DNA of 64,000 bases from Loigolactobacillus backii (GTDB lineage Bacteria; Bacillota; Bacilli; Lactobacillales; Lactobacillaceae), in NCBI RefSeq assembly GCF_003946275.1, contig NZ_RHNQ01000003.1, positions 22,217 through 86,216 on the forward strand, given 5' to 3'. The notes beneath the pieces are model-generated. The model saw only the letters and a program-made list of their open reading frames with translations. It made no database searches and was not told where the DNA came from. The position numbers were made by a program, and so were the translations under genes. Below are positions 31,810 through 40,315 of the stretch, in pieces (the stretch's first letter is position 1; every line of letters begins with the position of its first letter).

Positions 31810-32358
31810 TTAATTCTCCTCGCCTAAAGGCAACATCATATTCAACGCATCTTCATGATTAACAACGTAGTAAGAACGTTTGATATTCTGATCCAAAAAA
31901 CCCAGCTGATGGTATAAATGCTTAGCGGGCTCGTTTGAAACTCGTACTTCTAGTGTTAACCTAGCAGACGGAAGATCCGCCGCCCGTTGGATCATACTTA
32001 ACATCAAAAAACGACCAATCCCAAAATTTTGAAATTTAGGTACGACAGCAATATTGGTCACGTGTGATTCAGTTTTAGTAAACCAGCAACCAATAAAGGC
32101 CACAATTTCGCCCTCAAAAATAAGGACAACGTAAAGTGACTGGGTTGTCTTTTTCAACTCACTTAAAAAAGCCGCCCGGTCCCAAGGCGTTGTGCCAGCA
32201 TAACATTGCCGTTCAACTTCCAACAAGTCGTCGACATCATCTTGTTGAGCTCGGCGCATGCTAAAATTTTGCCCACCAAGGTTCACTGCCTGATCGAGAA
32301 AATTCAATGTTGGCTTTGTATTCGAATGTTGGTACCAATCCTTAAATCTCTTCCACAT
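31810..32358 (-). CDS. rimI: ribosomal-protein-alanine N-acetyltransferase, RimI type
   Basis: GNAT protein of 182 residues. The acetyl-CoA motif IAVVPKFQNFGIGRFLM and the RimI signature EVRVSNEPAKHLYHQLGF are present. An N-terminal extension of about 30 residues (MWKRFKDWYQHS) precedes the catalytic fold, longer than classical RimI. ATG 32358 follows GAGGGG; ATG 32376 has no ribosome site. It overlaps the end of tsaB by 17 bp, so translation is coupled. Confidence 0.82.
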   Translation of the reverse strand: MWKRFKDWYQHSNTKPTLNFLDQAVNLGGQNFSMRRAQQDDVDDLLEVERQCYAGTTPWDRAAFLSELKKTTQSLYVVLIFEGEIVAFIGCWFTKTESHVTNIAVVPKFQNFGIGRFLMLSMIQRAADLPSARLTLEVRVSNEPAKHLYHQLGFLDQNIKRSYYVVNHEDALNMMLPLGEEN

Positions 32359-33070
32359 ACGGTTCGTGCCCCTCATTTGTGGGATGCTGCTTCAACCAAT
32401 TCGCCTCTGCCTCGGTAATCCGTAAATAATTTGGTGCAAACCGATGAATATTCGCCACTGGTTGGGCAGTTTGGCCAAGTAACGCCAATTTACTAGCGTG
32501 TGGTAAATTATCAATCCCACTAACAAACTGTGCTTGTTGCCCTAACTTAGCCGTAATTTGTGGCCGAAACGACTCAACGTCATCGCCAATAAACTGCAAC
32601 GGTGCCGTTTGCGTAGCCAATTCGGCAAGCCAACTAGCCATCGGTGTGTGACGGTCGGCCAAAACTGAAACTAATTCACCATTCTGCCACCGATAAGCCC
32701 CAGTAAAGGCCGCATCCCGGCGAGCATTAAAGACCGGAATAATTAAACCGGCCGAAGTTGTCACGTTGGCTGCCAAAGCCGCTAAACTAGAAATTCCGAC
32801 TAATTCTTTATGCAATGTCCAAGCAAACGTTTTGGCCGTAGTCACGGCAATTCGAATTCCAGTATAGGAACCAGGACCCTGAGCAACAACAAAGCGATCA
32901 ACGGCCGCTGGTAATAGACTTGTACTCTTAAATAGTTGGGCAACTGCCGGCATTAAACTTTCACTGTGCGTCTTACGAACGTTAATGGTTGTTTCACCTA
33001 AAACAGTTTGGTCGCGGACAAGTGCAACACTCATTGCGCGGTTAGATGTATCAATTGCTAAAACTAACAT
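32342..33070 (-). CDS. tsaB: tRNA threonylcarbamoyladenosine biosynthesis protein TsaB
   Basis: Inactive ASKHA homologue that forms the TsaB-TsaD-TsaE complex. It begins MLVLAIDTSNRAMSVAL and carries the family motif GPGSYTGIRIA (near residue 70). The length is 242 residues from ATG 33070, with AAGGAAG at 6 nt; an earlier in-frame start at 33109 lacks a site. First gene of the tsaB-rimI-GNAT-tsaD string. Confidence 0.93.
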   Translation of the reverse strand: MLVLAIDTSNRAMSVALVRDQTVLGETTINVRKTHSESLMPAVAQLFKSTSLLPAAVDRFVVAQGPGSYTGIRIAVTTAKTFAWTLHKELVGISSLAALAANVTTSAGLIIPVFNARRDAAFTGAYRWQNGELVSVLADRHTPMASWLAELATQTAPLQFIGDDVESFRPQITAKLGQQAQFVSGIDNLPHASKLALLGQTAQPVANIHRFAPNYLRITEAEANWLKQHPTNEGHEPYVEEI

Positions 33071-33272
33071 CTCGAACTTCCTTTTTAGTATTTGTTGGTA
33101 TCGTAGCACAAATTAGCCTTTTTTTCATTAGTTGTTACCTAAAGGCTCTTAAAAAAATATGTCTATTTTGCATTTTTAAATATAGCCTAGTGCAGATTTG
33201 AAAGGCGGCCAGACTCAATTTCATAATTGAGAAGTGTCTTTTTTGATACTCACTAGTCCTTTTTGATCACAA

Positions 33273-33386
33273 AAGTGGACCAAAAGCCAATTACTGCTGG
33301 TGACCACCAAAAGTGTTTCGGCCGTTTCACGACCAAGCCACTCTCTTAGGCCAATCCTCAGAATTTCATTGCCTTTTGGTCCACTT
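33273..33386. repeat. inverted repeat with GTGGACCAAAAG arms, copy 2
   Basis: AAGTGGACCAAAAGCCAA (33273-33290) pairs with TTGCCTTTTGGTCCACTT (33369-33386), one mismatch in 18 bp, with a loop of about 78 nt. A T6 tract lies just right of it. The arms match those of the element at 4124-4211. It follows the folT stop and precedes the tsaB promoter region; no gene is present in 33071-33391. Confidence 0.6.
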
Positions 33387-33391
33387 ATTTT

Positions 33392-33922
33392 TTACAATCT
33401 ATCCCGCAAACTTAACATATTGCGGTTTGTTCCCAGCCAATACACCAACAGAACTTGAATTGGCGTTAATATTAAGTCCTTTAAAATTCGGATGGGTAAA
33501 ATCCCCCAAAATGGCGTTTTATAAAGAATTGTTAGCCACAATGTATTTAAAAAGACGTTAACGACAAGCATAATAATTAAGGTAGCCATAATAACCCGCC
33601 ACCAACTCATGTTTTGCCGGTAAAAGAACACCCCATAAATGACGCCGCCTAAGAATGCCGAAATAGTAAAACCGACAAAATAGGTCCCCGAACCGCCAAG
33701 TATTAAGGTATTAACTAAATCACAAATCACCGCTGCTAGTCCTGCCCACCAGGGTCCAAACCACCAACCCATAATAAACGTGGCCAGAAAAACAAAATCC
33801 ACCCGGACTGACCAAATTCCAAACACGGGAAACTTACCAAGCACTAATTGCAGTGCCATTAGTAGACCCAGAATCGCAATACTGCGCGCACTGAGCCGTT
33901 TACCTGTTAAAGCTACTTTCAA
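33392..33922 (-). CDS. folT: ECF transporter folate-binding S component FolT
   Basis: Membrane S component that binds folate and docks onto the shared ECF energising module. Six predicted helices span about 176 residues. The LSARSIAILGLLMALQLVLG opening is typical of FolT. A tetrahydrofolate riboswitch upstream supports the substrate. TTG 33922 lies 8 nt after AAGAGGAG; the ATG at 33931 sits directly on that site and the ATG at 33967 lacks one. The C-terminal tail is short and basic. Confidence 0.85.
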   Translation of the reverse strand: MKVALTGKRLSARSIAILGLLMALQLVLGKFPVFGIWSVRVDFVFLATFIMGWWFGPWWAGLAAVICDLVNTLILGGSGTYFVGFTISAFLGGVIYGVFFYRQNMSWWRVIMATLIIMLVVNVFLNTLWLTILYKTPFWGILPIRILKDLILTPIQVLLVYWLGTNRNMLSLRDRL

Positions 33923-34039
33923 ACTGGACATCTCCTCTTGGAGTGCCACAAATATGAGATCGTGCATTTAGCTTTGTAGCCAAGTGTCTAGTTCAGCAAA
34001 CCGTCACGTGAGGCGTCCCTCACGCACACCTTGAGAAAC

Positions 34040-34150
34040 CTCCCCCAAAATATGCGGCGAATGCGGCAAAGAAATCGCAACCAATATCGGTTTTCGGGTG
34101 ACGTTCACATTCCGTTCCGTCAGCACTTAACGCTCCTAGCCTACTCCGTT
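34040..34150 (-). promoter_or_regulatory. tetrahydrofolate (THF) riboswitch upstream of folT
   Basis: On the minus strand the leader contains GGAGTAGG, then GCGTTAAGTG, GAACGGAATGT, CGTCACCCGAAA and later TTTGCCGCATTCGCCGCAT. These are in the order and spacing of the THF-I aptamer of folT genes. The pairing TGACG/CGTCA is intact. Downstream, CGTGAGG-GACG-CCTCACG forms a hairpin that could belong to the expression platform; it lacks a U-tract, so control may be at translation. Confidence 0.85.
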
Positions 34151-34169
34151 ATTTTTTTGTACATTTTTC

Positions 34170-34198
34170 ATTATACTGCTTCAAATTCACCAGGCCAA
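34170..34198 (-). promoter_or_regulatory. sigma-A promoter of folT
   Basis: On the minus strand, TTGGCC (34193-34198), a 17-nt spacer and a perfect TATAAT (34170-34175). Transcription would begin about 10 bp before the THF aptamer. Confidence 0.75.
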
Positions 34199-34376
34199 CT
34201 AGTTAGGCGAAGTTTTTTAATTATTGTTAAAAAAAAATGAGAAAAAGCTTGGCGAACTCTGATTAAAATCACGGTTTAATTTCATTTTCGTTCCTTATTA
34301 TCAAGAATGTAACCAAAACAAACCAAACCTTTTTCATTTTTCGACTCTTTTTCGTAACTGAAAAGAGACTCTCCCC

Positions 34377-34410
34377 AGACCATCTTCTTCCCCGAAGATG
34401 GTCTTTTTTT
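34377..34410 (+). terminator. strong plus-strand terminator without an obvious gene
   Basis: AGACCATCTTC pairs perfectly with GAAGATGGTCT around 6 nt, followed by T7. No plus-strand gene ends upstream of it; the sequence 34200-34376 contains only AT-rich DNA. Confidence 0.75.
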
Positions 34411-34411
34411 A

Positions 34412-34585
34412 AATGAGGCTGGGACAAAAGTCCTAGCCTCTTACTGTTTCTGAACATTGCTCTAGAATGTGCGCCAAAAGTCTGGATTTACGTGCCTAAC
34501 TACAGCTAATCCAATAACCATAGTACGGTTATTGGATTAGCTTACGTTACGCAGTAAACCCAAAACCGACTTTTGTCACACTCCC
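34412..34585. repeat. noncoding hairpin repeat element, copy B (inverted relative to copy A)
   Basis: The 174-bp reverse complement of the element at 26945-27119, differing at only a few positions. The same GCTAATCCAATAACC central stem and the same imperfect ends are present. It lies between the orphan terminator and the asparaginase gene. Confidence 0.85.
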
Positions 34586-34645
34586 TTTTTTTAAATGCAA
34601 AATAAAGTTATCATTTAGATTAAATAAACGCTCTAGGAGGTTACA

Positions 34646-35620
34646 ATGAAAAAAATTCTAATTTTACACACCGGCGGCACCATTGCCATGTCCGAAAATG
34701 AAAGTGGCACCATCATTCCAGGGGCTTCCAACCCACTAATGGCCTACAATCAATTATTTGCTGGTCAATATGATGTTAGTTCTGAAGAGCTATTCAACCT
34801 TCCTTCGCCCCACATTACACCTAAAGAAATGTTACTGCTGAGTCAACGCATTAATCAGGCCGAACAGGCCGGGGTTGATGGTGTTGTCGTCACTCATGGC
34901 ACAGATACTTTAGAAGAAACGGCCTATTTTTTGGATCTGACCTTGCCCAGTACCATTCCCGTGGTGATCACCGGTGCCATGCGTTCCTCCAACGAAATCG
35001 GTTCCGATGGTCTTTATAATTTGGAAAGCGCGGTAAAAACGGCCGCCGATGACGATGCCCGGGGTAAAGGCGTTCTCGTCGTAATGAACGATGAAGTTCA
35101 CACCGCCCGTTTTGTGACGAAAACGCACACTACTAACGTTGCGACCTTCCGTACCCCTACTTTTGGCCCAATTGGTATTATGGAGAAAAATGGCGTTAAA
35201 TTTTTTCAAGAACTAACGGAACAACAGGCTTGCCCAATTACCCACGTCATTGATCACGTTTACCTATTAAAGGCATACGCCGGTATGGATGATCACTTAC
35301 TAACAATGTTAGATCTGCCTAGTACCAATGGTTTAGTGATCGAAGCAACTGGTGCTGGCAACCTGCCACCACAAACCTTGCCTGCCCTTGCTAAACTCAT
35401 TGCCCATAAGATTCCCATTATTTTAGTGTCCCGCTGTTTCAACGGCGTTGCGGAACCTGTCTACGGCTATGAGGGTGGTGGCCAGCAACTACAAAAAATG
35501 GGGGTTATTTTTTGCCAAGGCCTCAATGGTCAAAAAGCACGTATTAAATTACTAGTTGGCCTATCAGCCGGTAAAAACGGCCAACAATTAGCCACTTATA
35601 TGCAAGACGCCATTTCTTAA
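34646..35620 (+). CDS. asparaginase
   Basis: Hydrolyses asparagine to aspartate and ammonia. Catalytic threonine motifs are HTGGTIAMS (residue 8 onward) and VVTHGTDTLEETAYFLD (near residue 85), and SRCFNGVAEPVYGYEGGG lies near the C-terminus. The length is 324 residues and there is no signal peptide, so it is cytoplasmic. AGGAGG precedes the ATG. It is a single gene with hairpin repeat B just upstream. Confidence 0.93.
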   Translation: MKKILILHTGGTIAMSENESGTIIPGASNPLMAYNQLFAGQYDVSSEELFNLPSPHITPKEMLLLSQRINQAEQAGVDGVVVTHGTDTLEETAYFLDLTLPSTIPVVITGAMRSSNEIGSDGLYNLESAVKTAADDDARGKGVLVVMNDEVHTARFVTKTHTTNVATFRTPTFGPIGIMEKNGVKFFQELTEQQACPITHVIDHVYLLKAYAGMDDHLLTMLDLPSTNGLVIEATGAGNLPPQTLPALAKLIAHKIPIILVSRCFNGVAEPVYGYEGGGQQLQKMGVIFCQGLNGQKARIKLLVGLSAGKNGQQLATYMQDAIS

Positions 35621-35685
35621 TTTATAGGTCCCTTTAATTTAAATTTCGCCTTCAACGGCGTAAACTGTTTTTTGAGGTGAAGATT

Positions 35686-35829
35686 ATGAACGGAAAACAG
35701 CATTTAAAAACTGTTTATGCAGCTAAGGTTAAAAATATGACGCCAAAACAGCGACAAAAATTTGATGGCTTCCTTCTGGCCGTCACTGCGGCTGCCGAAA
35801 AACAACCTAAACGTAAAATTAAGTCATAA
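35686..35829 (+). CDS. small basic hypothetical protein (47 residues)
   Basis: A short ORF starting MNGKQHLKTVYAAK with GAGGTG 7 nt upstream. It is rich in Lys, Gln and Ala and ends PKRKIKS, with no membrane helix. Its stop overlaps the terminator shared with galU. It follows asparaginase by 65 bp on the same strand. I do not recognise the family; the good ribosome site and terminator support it as a real gene. Confidence 0.6.
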   Translation: MNGKQHLKTVYAAKVKNMTPKQRQKFDGFLLAVTAAAEKQPKRKIKS

Positions 35830-35881
35830 AATACCGCACCCCTAATTTCACTTAAAAATGAAATTGGTGGTGCGGTATTTT
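35828..35881. terminator. bidirectional terminator between the small ORF and galU
   Basis: AAAATACCGCACC pairs with GGTGCGGTATTTT, with an inner AATTTCA/TGAAATT stem. Confidence 0.85.
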
Positions 35882-35885
35882 TAGT

Positions 35886-36785
35886 TTATTTCTTTGCTTG
35901 CTTTTCAGCTTCTAACTTCTTAGAAAGCGCGATAATATACTTTTTCAATTCATCTTTGACCTCAGGATGTTGCAAACCATACTCAATATTGGTTTCAACG
36001 TAACCAAGCTTGTTTCCAACATCATAACGCTCACCCTTGAATTCGCGAGCAAACACGCGCTGAGTTGTATTCAAGGTGTCAATCGCATCGGTTAACTGGA
36101 TTTCACCACCGGCACCAGGTTTTTGCTGATCCAAGATGTCAAAAATCTCTGGAGTTAACAAATAGCGGCCAATAATGGCCAAATCGCTGGGAGCTTTATC
36201 AACAGCCGGCTTTTCAACAAAGCGTTTAACGTTGTACAGACCAGGAAATTCTTCAATTTGCGGATCAATCACACCGTAAGCCGAAACGTCCTCATGGGGC
36301 ACACGTTTAACGGCCAAAGTTGAAGCGTGTGTTTTTTCGTAATCGTCAATCAGCTGTTTTGTCAAGGGCACTTTATCGTGCATTAAATCGTCGCCTAACA
36401 TAACAACAAAGGGTTCATTAGCAATAAATGATTTAGCCAAACGCACGGCGTCGCCTAAGCCATTTGGGTGCGACTGGCGAATGAAGAATAAATTAACCTT
36501 CATGTTGGTCGTTTCTTGAACGGCCTTTAACATCGCTGTTTTTTGCTTTTTAATTAAATTCTGTTCCAATTCTGGTGCTGAATCAAAGTGGTCTTCAATT
36601 GGCCGCTTGCCCTTACCAGTAATAATTAGGATATCGTCAATTCCGGACGCCTGGGCCTCTTCAACAATAAACTGAATGGTTGGTTTATCAACGATTGGTA
36701 ACATTTCCTTTGCCATCGCTTTAGTGGCCGGTAAAAATCGTGTTCCAAGTCCCGCTGCCGGGATAACTGCTTTATGTACTCGCAT
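35886..36785 (-). CDS. galU: UTP-glucose-1-phosphate uridylyltransferase
   Basis: Makes UDP-glucose for wall glycolipids, teichoic-acid and polysaccharide synthesis. The nucleotide motif is [21 protein letters not shown], cited in part; [11 protein letters not shown] and the [12 protein letters not shown] motif are present. The length is 299 residues from ATG 36785, preceded by GGAGG. It is a single gene with its own terminator. It may feed the envelope island that follows in the window. Confidence 0.96.
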   Translation of the reverse strand: MRVHKAVIPAAGLGTRFLPATKAMAKEMLPIVDKPTIQFIVEEAQASGIDDILIITGKGKRPIEDHFDSAPELEQNLIKKQKTAMLKAVQETTNMKVNLFFIRQSHPNGLGDAVRLAKSFIANEPFVVMLGDDLMHDKVPLTKQLIDDYEKTHASTLAVKRVPHEDVSAYGVIDPQIEEFPGLYNVKRFVEKPAVDKAPSDLAIIGRYLLTPEIFDILDQQKPGAGGEIQLTDAIDTLNTTQRVFAREFKGERYDVGNKLGYVETNIEYGLQHPEVKDELKKYIIALSKKLEAEKQAKK

Positions 36786-37120
36786 GTAAATTCCTCCAAT
36801 AAAAGATTTGCTCCCATTATACCGTATTTTGCCAGGGATGAACCGACAAATCAAGTCGCTAGCGAAACCGATTTCAAATTAAGTCACTAAAACCACGCCA
36901 TCGTTGCCATTTTTGGTATAGACCAAAGTATAAAAATATTTGCACCTAGCCTACTAATTGATCAACTTGGCTGGACTAAATCAAAAACGTCTTTCTATTT
37001 TCCACTTAATTTCTTCAAACCAACCCTAAACAAAAAACGAACTAAAGAATGGCCATGATCTAAGTTATTTAATAAACTAGATCAAAATTACCGTTCTTTT
37101 GGTTCGTTTCCATCACCTAA
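36786..37120. other. intergenic region with a long hairpin
   Basis: CGAACTAAAGAAT (37038-37050) pairs imperfectly with CGTTCTTTTGGTTCG (37092-37106), a likely terminator for the small gene to its right. The galU promoter should lie near 36830 but is not clear. No ORF. Confidence 0.45.
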
Positions 37121-37363
37121 CTAGAGACTTAATCTTTTTGCAAGTTGCTTATAATCGTCACTAGTTAGTTGCTTTAACACGTGATTGTAATGAGCTGGAA
37201 TCTTTTCAGTTCCAATCGGAGTAAACAAAAAACTGCTACGAGCATTTTCAACGTATGTTTGTAAATCAGGATAAGCAGTGATTTGTTGCTTATGATCCAC
37301 CAAAAAACTCTTGAACTGCTGTAATAACTCGTAATCATTAACGACTTTAGTTGCTGTAAACAT
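37121..37363 (-). CDS. unknown small protein, paralogue 1
   Basis: An 80-residue soluble protein starting MFTATKVVNDYELLQQFKSF at ATG 37363, 8 nt after AAGGAAG. It has no membrane helix. It is clearly related to the protein at 37763-38002: both carry ATKxVxDYxLxQQFKSFL, then YPxLxTYV, IPxxYNxVxxQLTS and end in LxL. I do not recognise the family. The two genes lie in tandem on the same strand, each with its own terminator-like hairpin. Confidence 0.65.
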   Translation of the reverse strand: MFTATKVVNDYELLQQFKSFLVDHKQQITAYPDLQTYVENARSSFLFTPIGTEKIPAHYNHVLKQLTSDDYKQLAKRLSL

Positions 37364-37762
37364 CCTGCGCACTTCCTTATTAAAATTAAATAACTTCTCT
37401 TACCAAGAGTTACAATAACGCCGTTACGGTCTTTTGACAACCATTTTGCTATCATTCATAGGGAATCCTCATTTTGACTTATGCAAACATCATCATTTTC
37501 AAATAAGGCCACTGTGCTGGGCACTACAATCGCTTAGTTAACAGCAGTTTGTTGCTTCCTGATCTTAATCTAATTAACATTTAATGTTAGCTGGAAGTTG
37601 CCCTACTAAGTAACGAAAAAAGATCAGCCTCAGGAAGTAAACTGCCTCCCAAGACTAATCTTAAGTTGATTTAATAATTTAGCTTAACGAAATGTCAGCC
37701 TAGCAAAGTGTCAAAAGTTATTTTGCTTAATAACTCAGCAGGTGCTTAAAGACACTTCCTAA
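37364..37762. other. spacer between the two small paralogues
   Basis: It contains a terminator on the minus strand at 37616-37662. AGATTAGTCTTGGG pairs with CCTGAGGCTGATCT through several G-U pairs, followed by T6. No ORF was found. Confidence 0.5.
37616..37662 (-). terminator. terminator of small paralogue 2
   Basis: A 14-bp stem with wobble pairs and a T6 tract, about 100 bp after the stop of the gene at 37763-38002. Confidence 0.65.
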
Positions 37763-38002
37763 TTAAAGACGTAACTGTTGCTCAATTTGGTGAATATCTT
37801 CGGAAGTCAATTGGCGAATAACCCGATTATAGCGACTAGGAATCATGTGACTACGACGCAGTGGGAATGAAAAAGCAGTTCTTTCCTTTTTTACGTAAGT
37901 CGTCAGATTGGGGTAGTGGCTAATTTGTGATTGACGTTCCCCTAAAAAACTCTTAAATTGTTGAAACAGGTCATAATCTGAAACCGTCTTCGTTGCTAAC
38001 AT
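37763..38002 (-). CDS. unknown small protein, paralogue 2
   Basis: 79 residues, starting MLATKTVSDYDLFQQFKSF, with an AGGAGA-type ribosome site before ATG 38002. It is related to the protein at 37121-37363 over its full length, with the centre (SHYPNLTTYVKKERTAFSF) the most changed. It is predicted soluble and basic. No family is recognised. A tandem duplication followed by divergence is the simplest explanation. Confidence 0.65.
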   Translation of the reverse strand: MLATKTVSDYDLFQQFKSFLGERQSQISHYPNLTTYVKKERTAFSFPLRRSHMIPSRYNRVIRQLTSEDIHQIEQQLRL

Positions 38003-38183
38003 AACGTTCTCTCCTTTAAAATGTCCGTAAGTAATTCGGCTATGGCATCACCATAACATAGCCATAGTTAAAGGCAACTGATTTAGGTTGCTATGAGGGC
38101 ATTCTTAGGAGACTCTTACTTTGATTTAATTTAATTCTGTTGTGCCACTTACCTAACATGAAAATGTTAGAAGCCTAACATGC

Positions 38184-39002
38184 TTATTTACTACTTTTTT
38201 CTAAAGCCGTTAAATAGGCGTGACTCGCCACTTGTTCCTTAGCATCGTTGGGATCGGCCAAATTGATTTCATAAATATTAGTTGCCCGTGGATTAAGGCG
38301 GGGCAAAACCTGCGCCCAGTCAATTGCGCCTTTACCAACTTGTAAACTATCGTGAGTTAGGCCCATGGAATCCACAATATGATAATGGACAATATGATCG
38401 CGTAACCGTTCTAAGGCAGCCAGTAAAACGGCATTATTGCCGTGGGCTTTGATAAAACAATGACTGGTATCAAAAGCTAAGCGGTAATTTTTCGCGTAAA
38501 TCCGGGCATCTATGGCTGGATCACCATAAAAATATAATGGGGAAATCGAATTTTCAAACATGATTCGTTCACCACCAATTTTGGCAAAGTAGTCTAGTCG
38601 ACCAAACATTGCCTTCTCGGCCGCTGCAAAATCATCGTACATTGCAATAAATTGCGGTGTTTGGCGAAAATAAGAACCGTGTAGTAGTACCTGAACGCGC
38701 TTTTGTGTTGCAATAGCTAACATGGCCTCTGTACTGGTTTGAATGAAGCGGTAAAGTTCGGGCATTTGTTCTTCCGGTGCAATCAATTCAGTATAGTTTC
38801 CTTGGTAACGCATTGGTTGATGTAAAACAATCCTGCCCGTCACTGCTTTCACCTGGTCAATGGCCGCCTCTAACCGTTTTAAACCTTCTACTGTAAAATC
38901 ACTTTCTTGTAAAAAAAATTCAAAAACTTCTGGCCGATACTGTAGCCGATCATTGATTTGGCTTGCTGCAGTGCTGGCCTTCAAACCAAGCTGAACTGTC
39001 AA
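38184..39002 (-). CDS. TIM-barrel sugar-phosphate isomerase/endonuclease-IV-like protein
   Basis: A 272-residue protein of the AP-endonuclease-2 / xylose-isomerase-like TIM-barrel fold. Metal-ligand candidates are LHQP (near residue 60), LLHGSYF (near 105), MFENS (near 147), AFDTSHCFI (near 175) and YHIVDS (near 208). The substrate is unknown; family members act on sugars or on abasic DNA. The ribosome site GGGAGCGGC precedes the ATG. Single gene. Confidence 0.75.
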   Translation of the reverse strand: MTVQLGLKASTAASQINDRLQYRPEVFEFFLQESDFTVEGLKRLEAAIDQVKAVTGRIVLHQPMRYQGNYTELIAPEEQMPELYRFIQTSTEAMLAIATQKRVQVLLHGSYFRQTPQFIAMYDDFAAAEKAMFGRLDYFAKIGGERIMFENSISPLYFYGDPAIDARIYAKNYRLAFDTSHCFIKAHGNNAVLLAALERLRDHIVHYHIVDSMGLTHDSLQVGKGAIDWAQVLPRLNPRATNIYEINLADPNDAKEQVASHAYLTALEKSSK

Positions 39003-39162
39003 TTGCGCCGCTCCCTTTTTTTAATTTAGTATAACACGCATTTTTTTAAACAAATGACTGCCATTTTCGGTATACTAGAAAGTGTTAAAGTTCGTTTGGC
39101 TACTTGATCACAATTTTCAAACCTAGCCTGAACGTGAAACTCACTTGAAAGAAGGATGCTAA

Positions 39163-39333
39163 ATGGCTGATTCAAACGAAAAACAAATTGCGGCGGACCT
39201 CACAAAGGCCTGGCTTGCCCAATTCAATAATCAAGACGACCAACACAAGATTGCACCAGAAACGGTTGCTAGTACTTATAAGTTTTTGGAAGACGTGGTT
39301 ACAGGAACAATTCAACCACAACCGAAACCCTAA
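39163..39333 (+). CDS. small acidic hypothetical protein (56 residues)
   Basis: It starts MADSNEKQIAADLTKAWLAQF at ATG 39163, with GAAGGA 6 nt upstream, and ends QPQPKP. It has no membrane segment. A -10-like TATACT (near 39071) precedes it, so it probably has its own promoter. Short proteins of this look occur in lactobacilli, but I cannot name a function. Confidence 0.65.
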   Translation: MADSNEKQIAADLTKAWLAQFNNQDDQHKIAPETVASTYKFLEDVVTGTIQPQPKP

Positions 39334-39589
39334 TGAACGTTTAAAAAACGGACGCTGGACAGCTTAGCAAATCCTCACTTAGTTATGCTGAATTTGGCCT
39401 AAAACAAACCGTTTTTCACGTCATTAATTAGGCTTAAATTGACCAAAAATGTCCGCCGAAAAGCGGGCTTTTTTTGGGCCCAAAAAACAGGTTAAATTTA
39501 GGTTAATTTGCTTTACTTTTTGCGTGGTACAAGCTATGGTGAAGCTGTAAAGAGCCGTTAAATAGTACCATTGAAAGAAGGCGTTGATC

Positions 39590-40315
39590 ATGCGAAAAAT
39601 GATCCAATTAAGTGCCCTGATTTTAATGAGTTTATCCCTTGCAGCTTGCAGTGATTCTACTGCATCGTCAACTAAACAAGCAGCACCGGCTACAAAAATT
39701 AGTCGAATGGCTAGCCGGCAGTCAACTAGCTCAACAACTCAATCAGCAACTAAACAGTCACAAAAGACCAAAGTCGCTGATCATTCAGCCGTTAGTTCTT
39801 CAGTAAGTAGCGATCAGGTTGCAACTAAGGCCACCAAACAGGCAGCATCATCTGAAACCCGTCAGGCTAGTCAAAGCAGCAACGACGCACAAACAGTGCA
39901 GCCAGCAGCAACCCAAACCGAAAGTAACAGTGGCAGCACTGCTACCCGGCCAACTAACACGATGCAAAATAATGCTAGTGATAGCTACAATAACAAGGTT
40001 AACAACAATTCAAATGCTGGCCAGTCGGCAACTAAACAACCGACTAATATGATGCAGAATAATGCTAGTGATAGCTACAATAATAAGGTTAATAATAACC
40101 CAAGTGCTAGTCAGGCAGCGACTAAGCAATCTAGCAACATGATGCAAAATAGTGCCAGTGATAGCTACGACAATAAGGTTAATAACAATTCAAATGCTGG
40201 CCAGTCAGCAACTAAACAACCGACTAATATGATGCAGAATAATGCTAACGACAGCACAAACAACAAAGTCAATAATAACCCGACTGCCGGACAATCCAGC
40301 AGTGTAGTCAACTAA
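39590..40315 (+). CDS. lipoprotein with an Asn-rich tandem repeat
   Basis: 241 residues. The signal peptide ends in lipobox LAAC, with the lipidated Cys at residue 20. A Ser/Thr/Gln-rich spacer follows. Then come four tandem units of about 30 residues (about 122-241). Each carries a motif close to NMMQNNASDSYNNKVNNN and is linked by QSATKQPT-like text. It is predicted anchored on the outer face of the membrane. ATG 39590 has AAGAAGG upstream. The same Asn-rich motif recurs in the lipoprotein at 41582-42022. Function unknown. Confidence 0.75.
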   Translation: MRKMIQLSALILMSLSLAACSDSTASSTKQAAPATKISRMASRQSTSSTTQSATKQSQKTKVADHSAVSSSVSSDQVATKATKQAASSETRQASQSSNDAQTVQPAATQTESNSGSTATRPTNTMQNNASDSYNNKVNNNSNAGQSATKQPTNMMQNNASDSYNNKVNNNPSASQAATKQSSNMMQNSASDSYDNKVNNNSNAGQSATKQPTNMMQNNANDSTNNKVNNNPTAGQSSSVVN

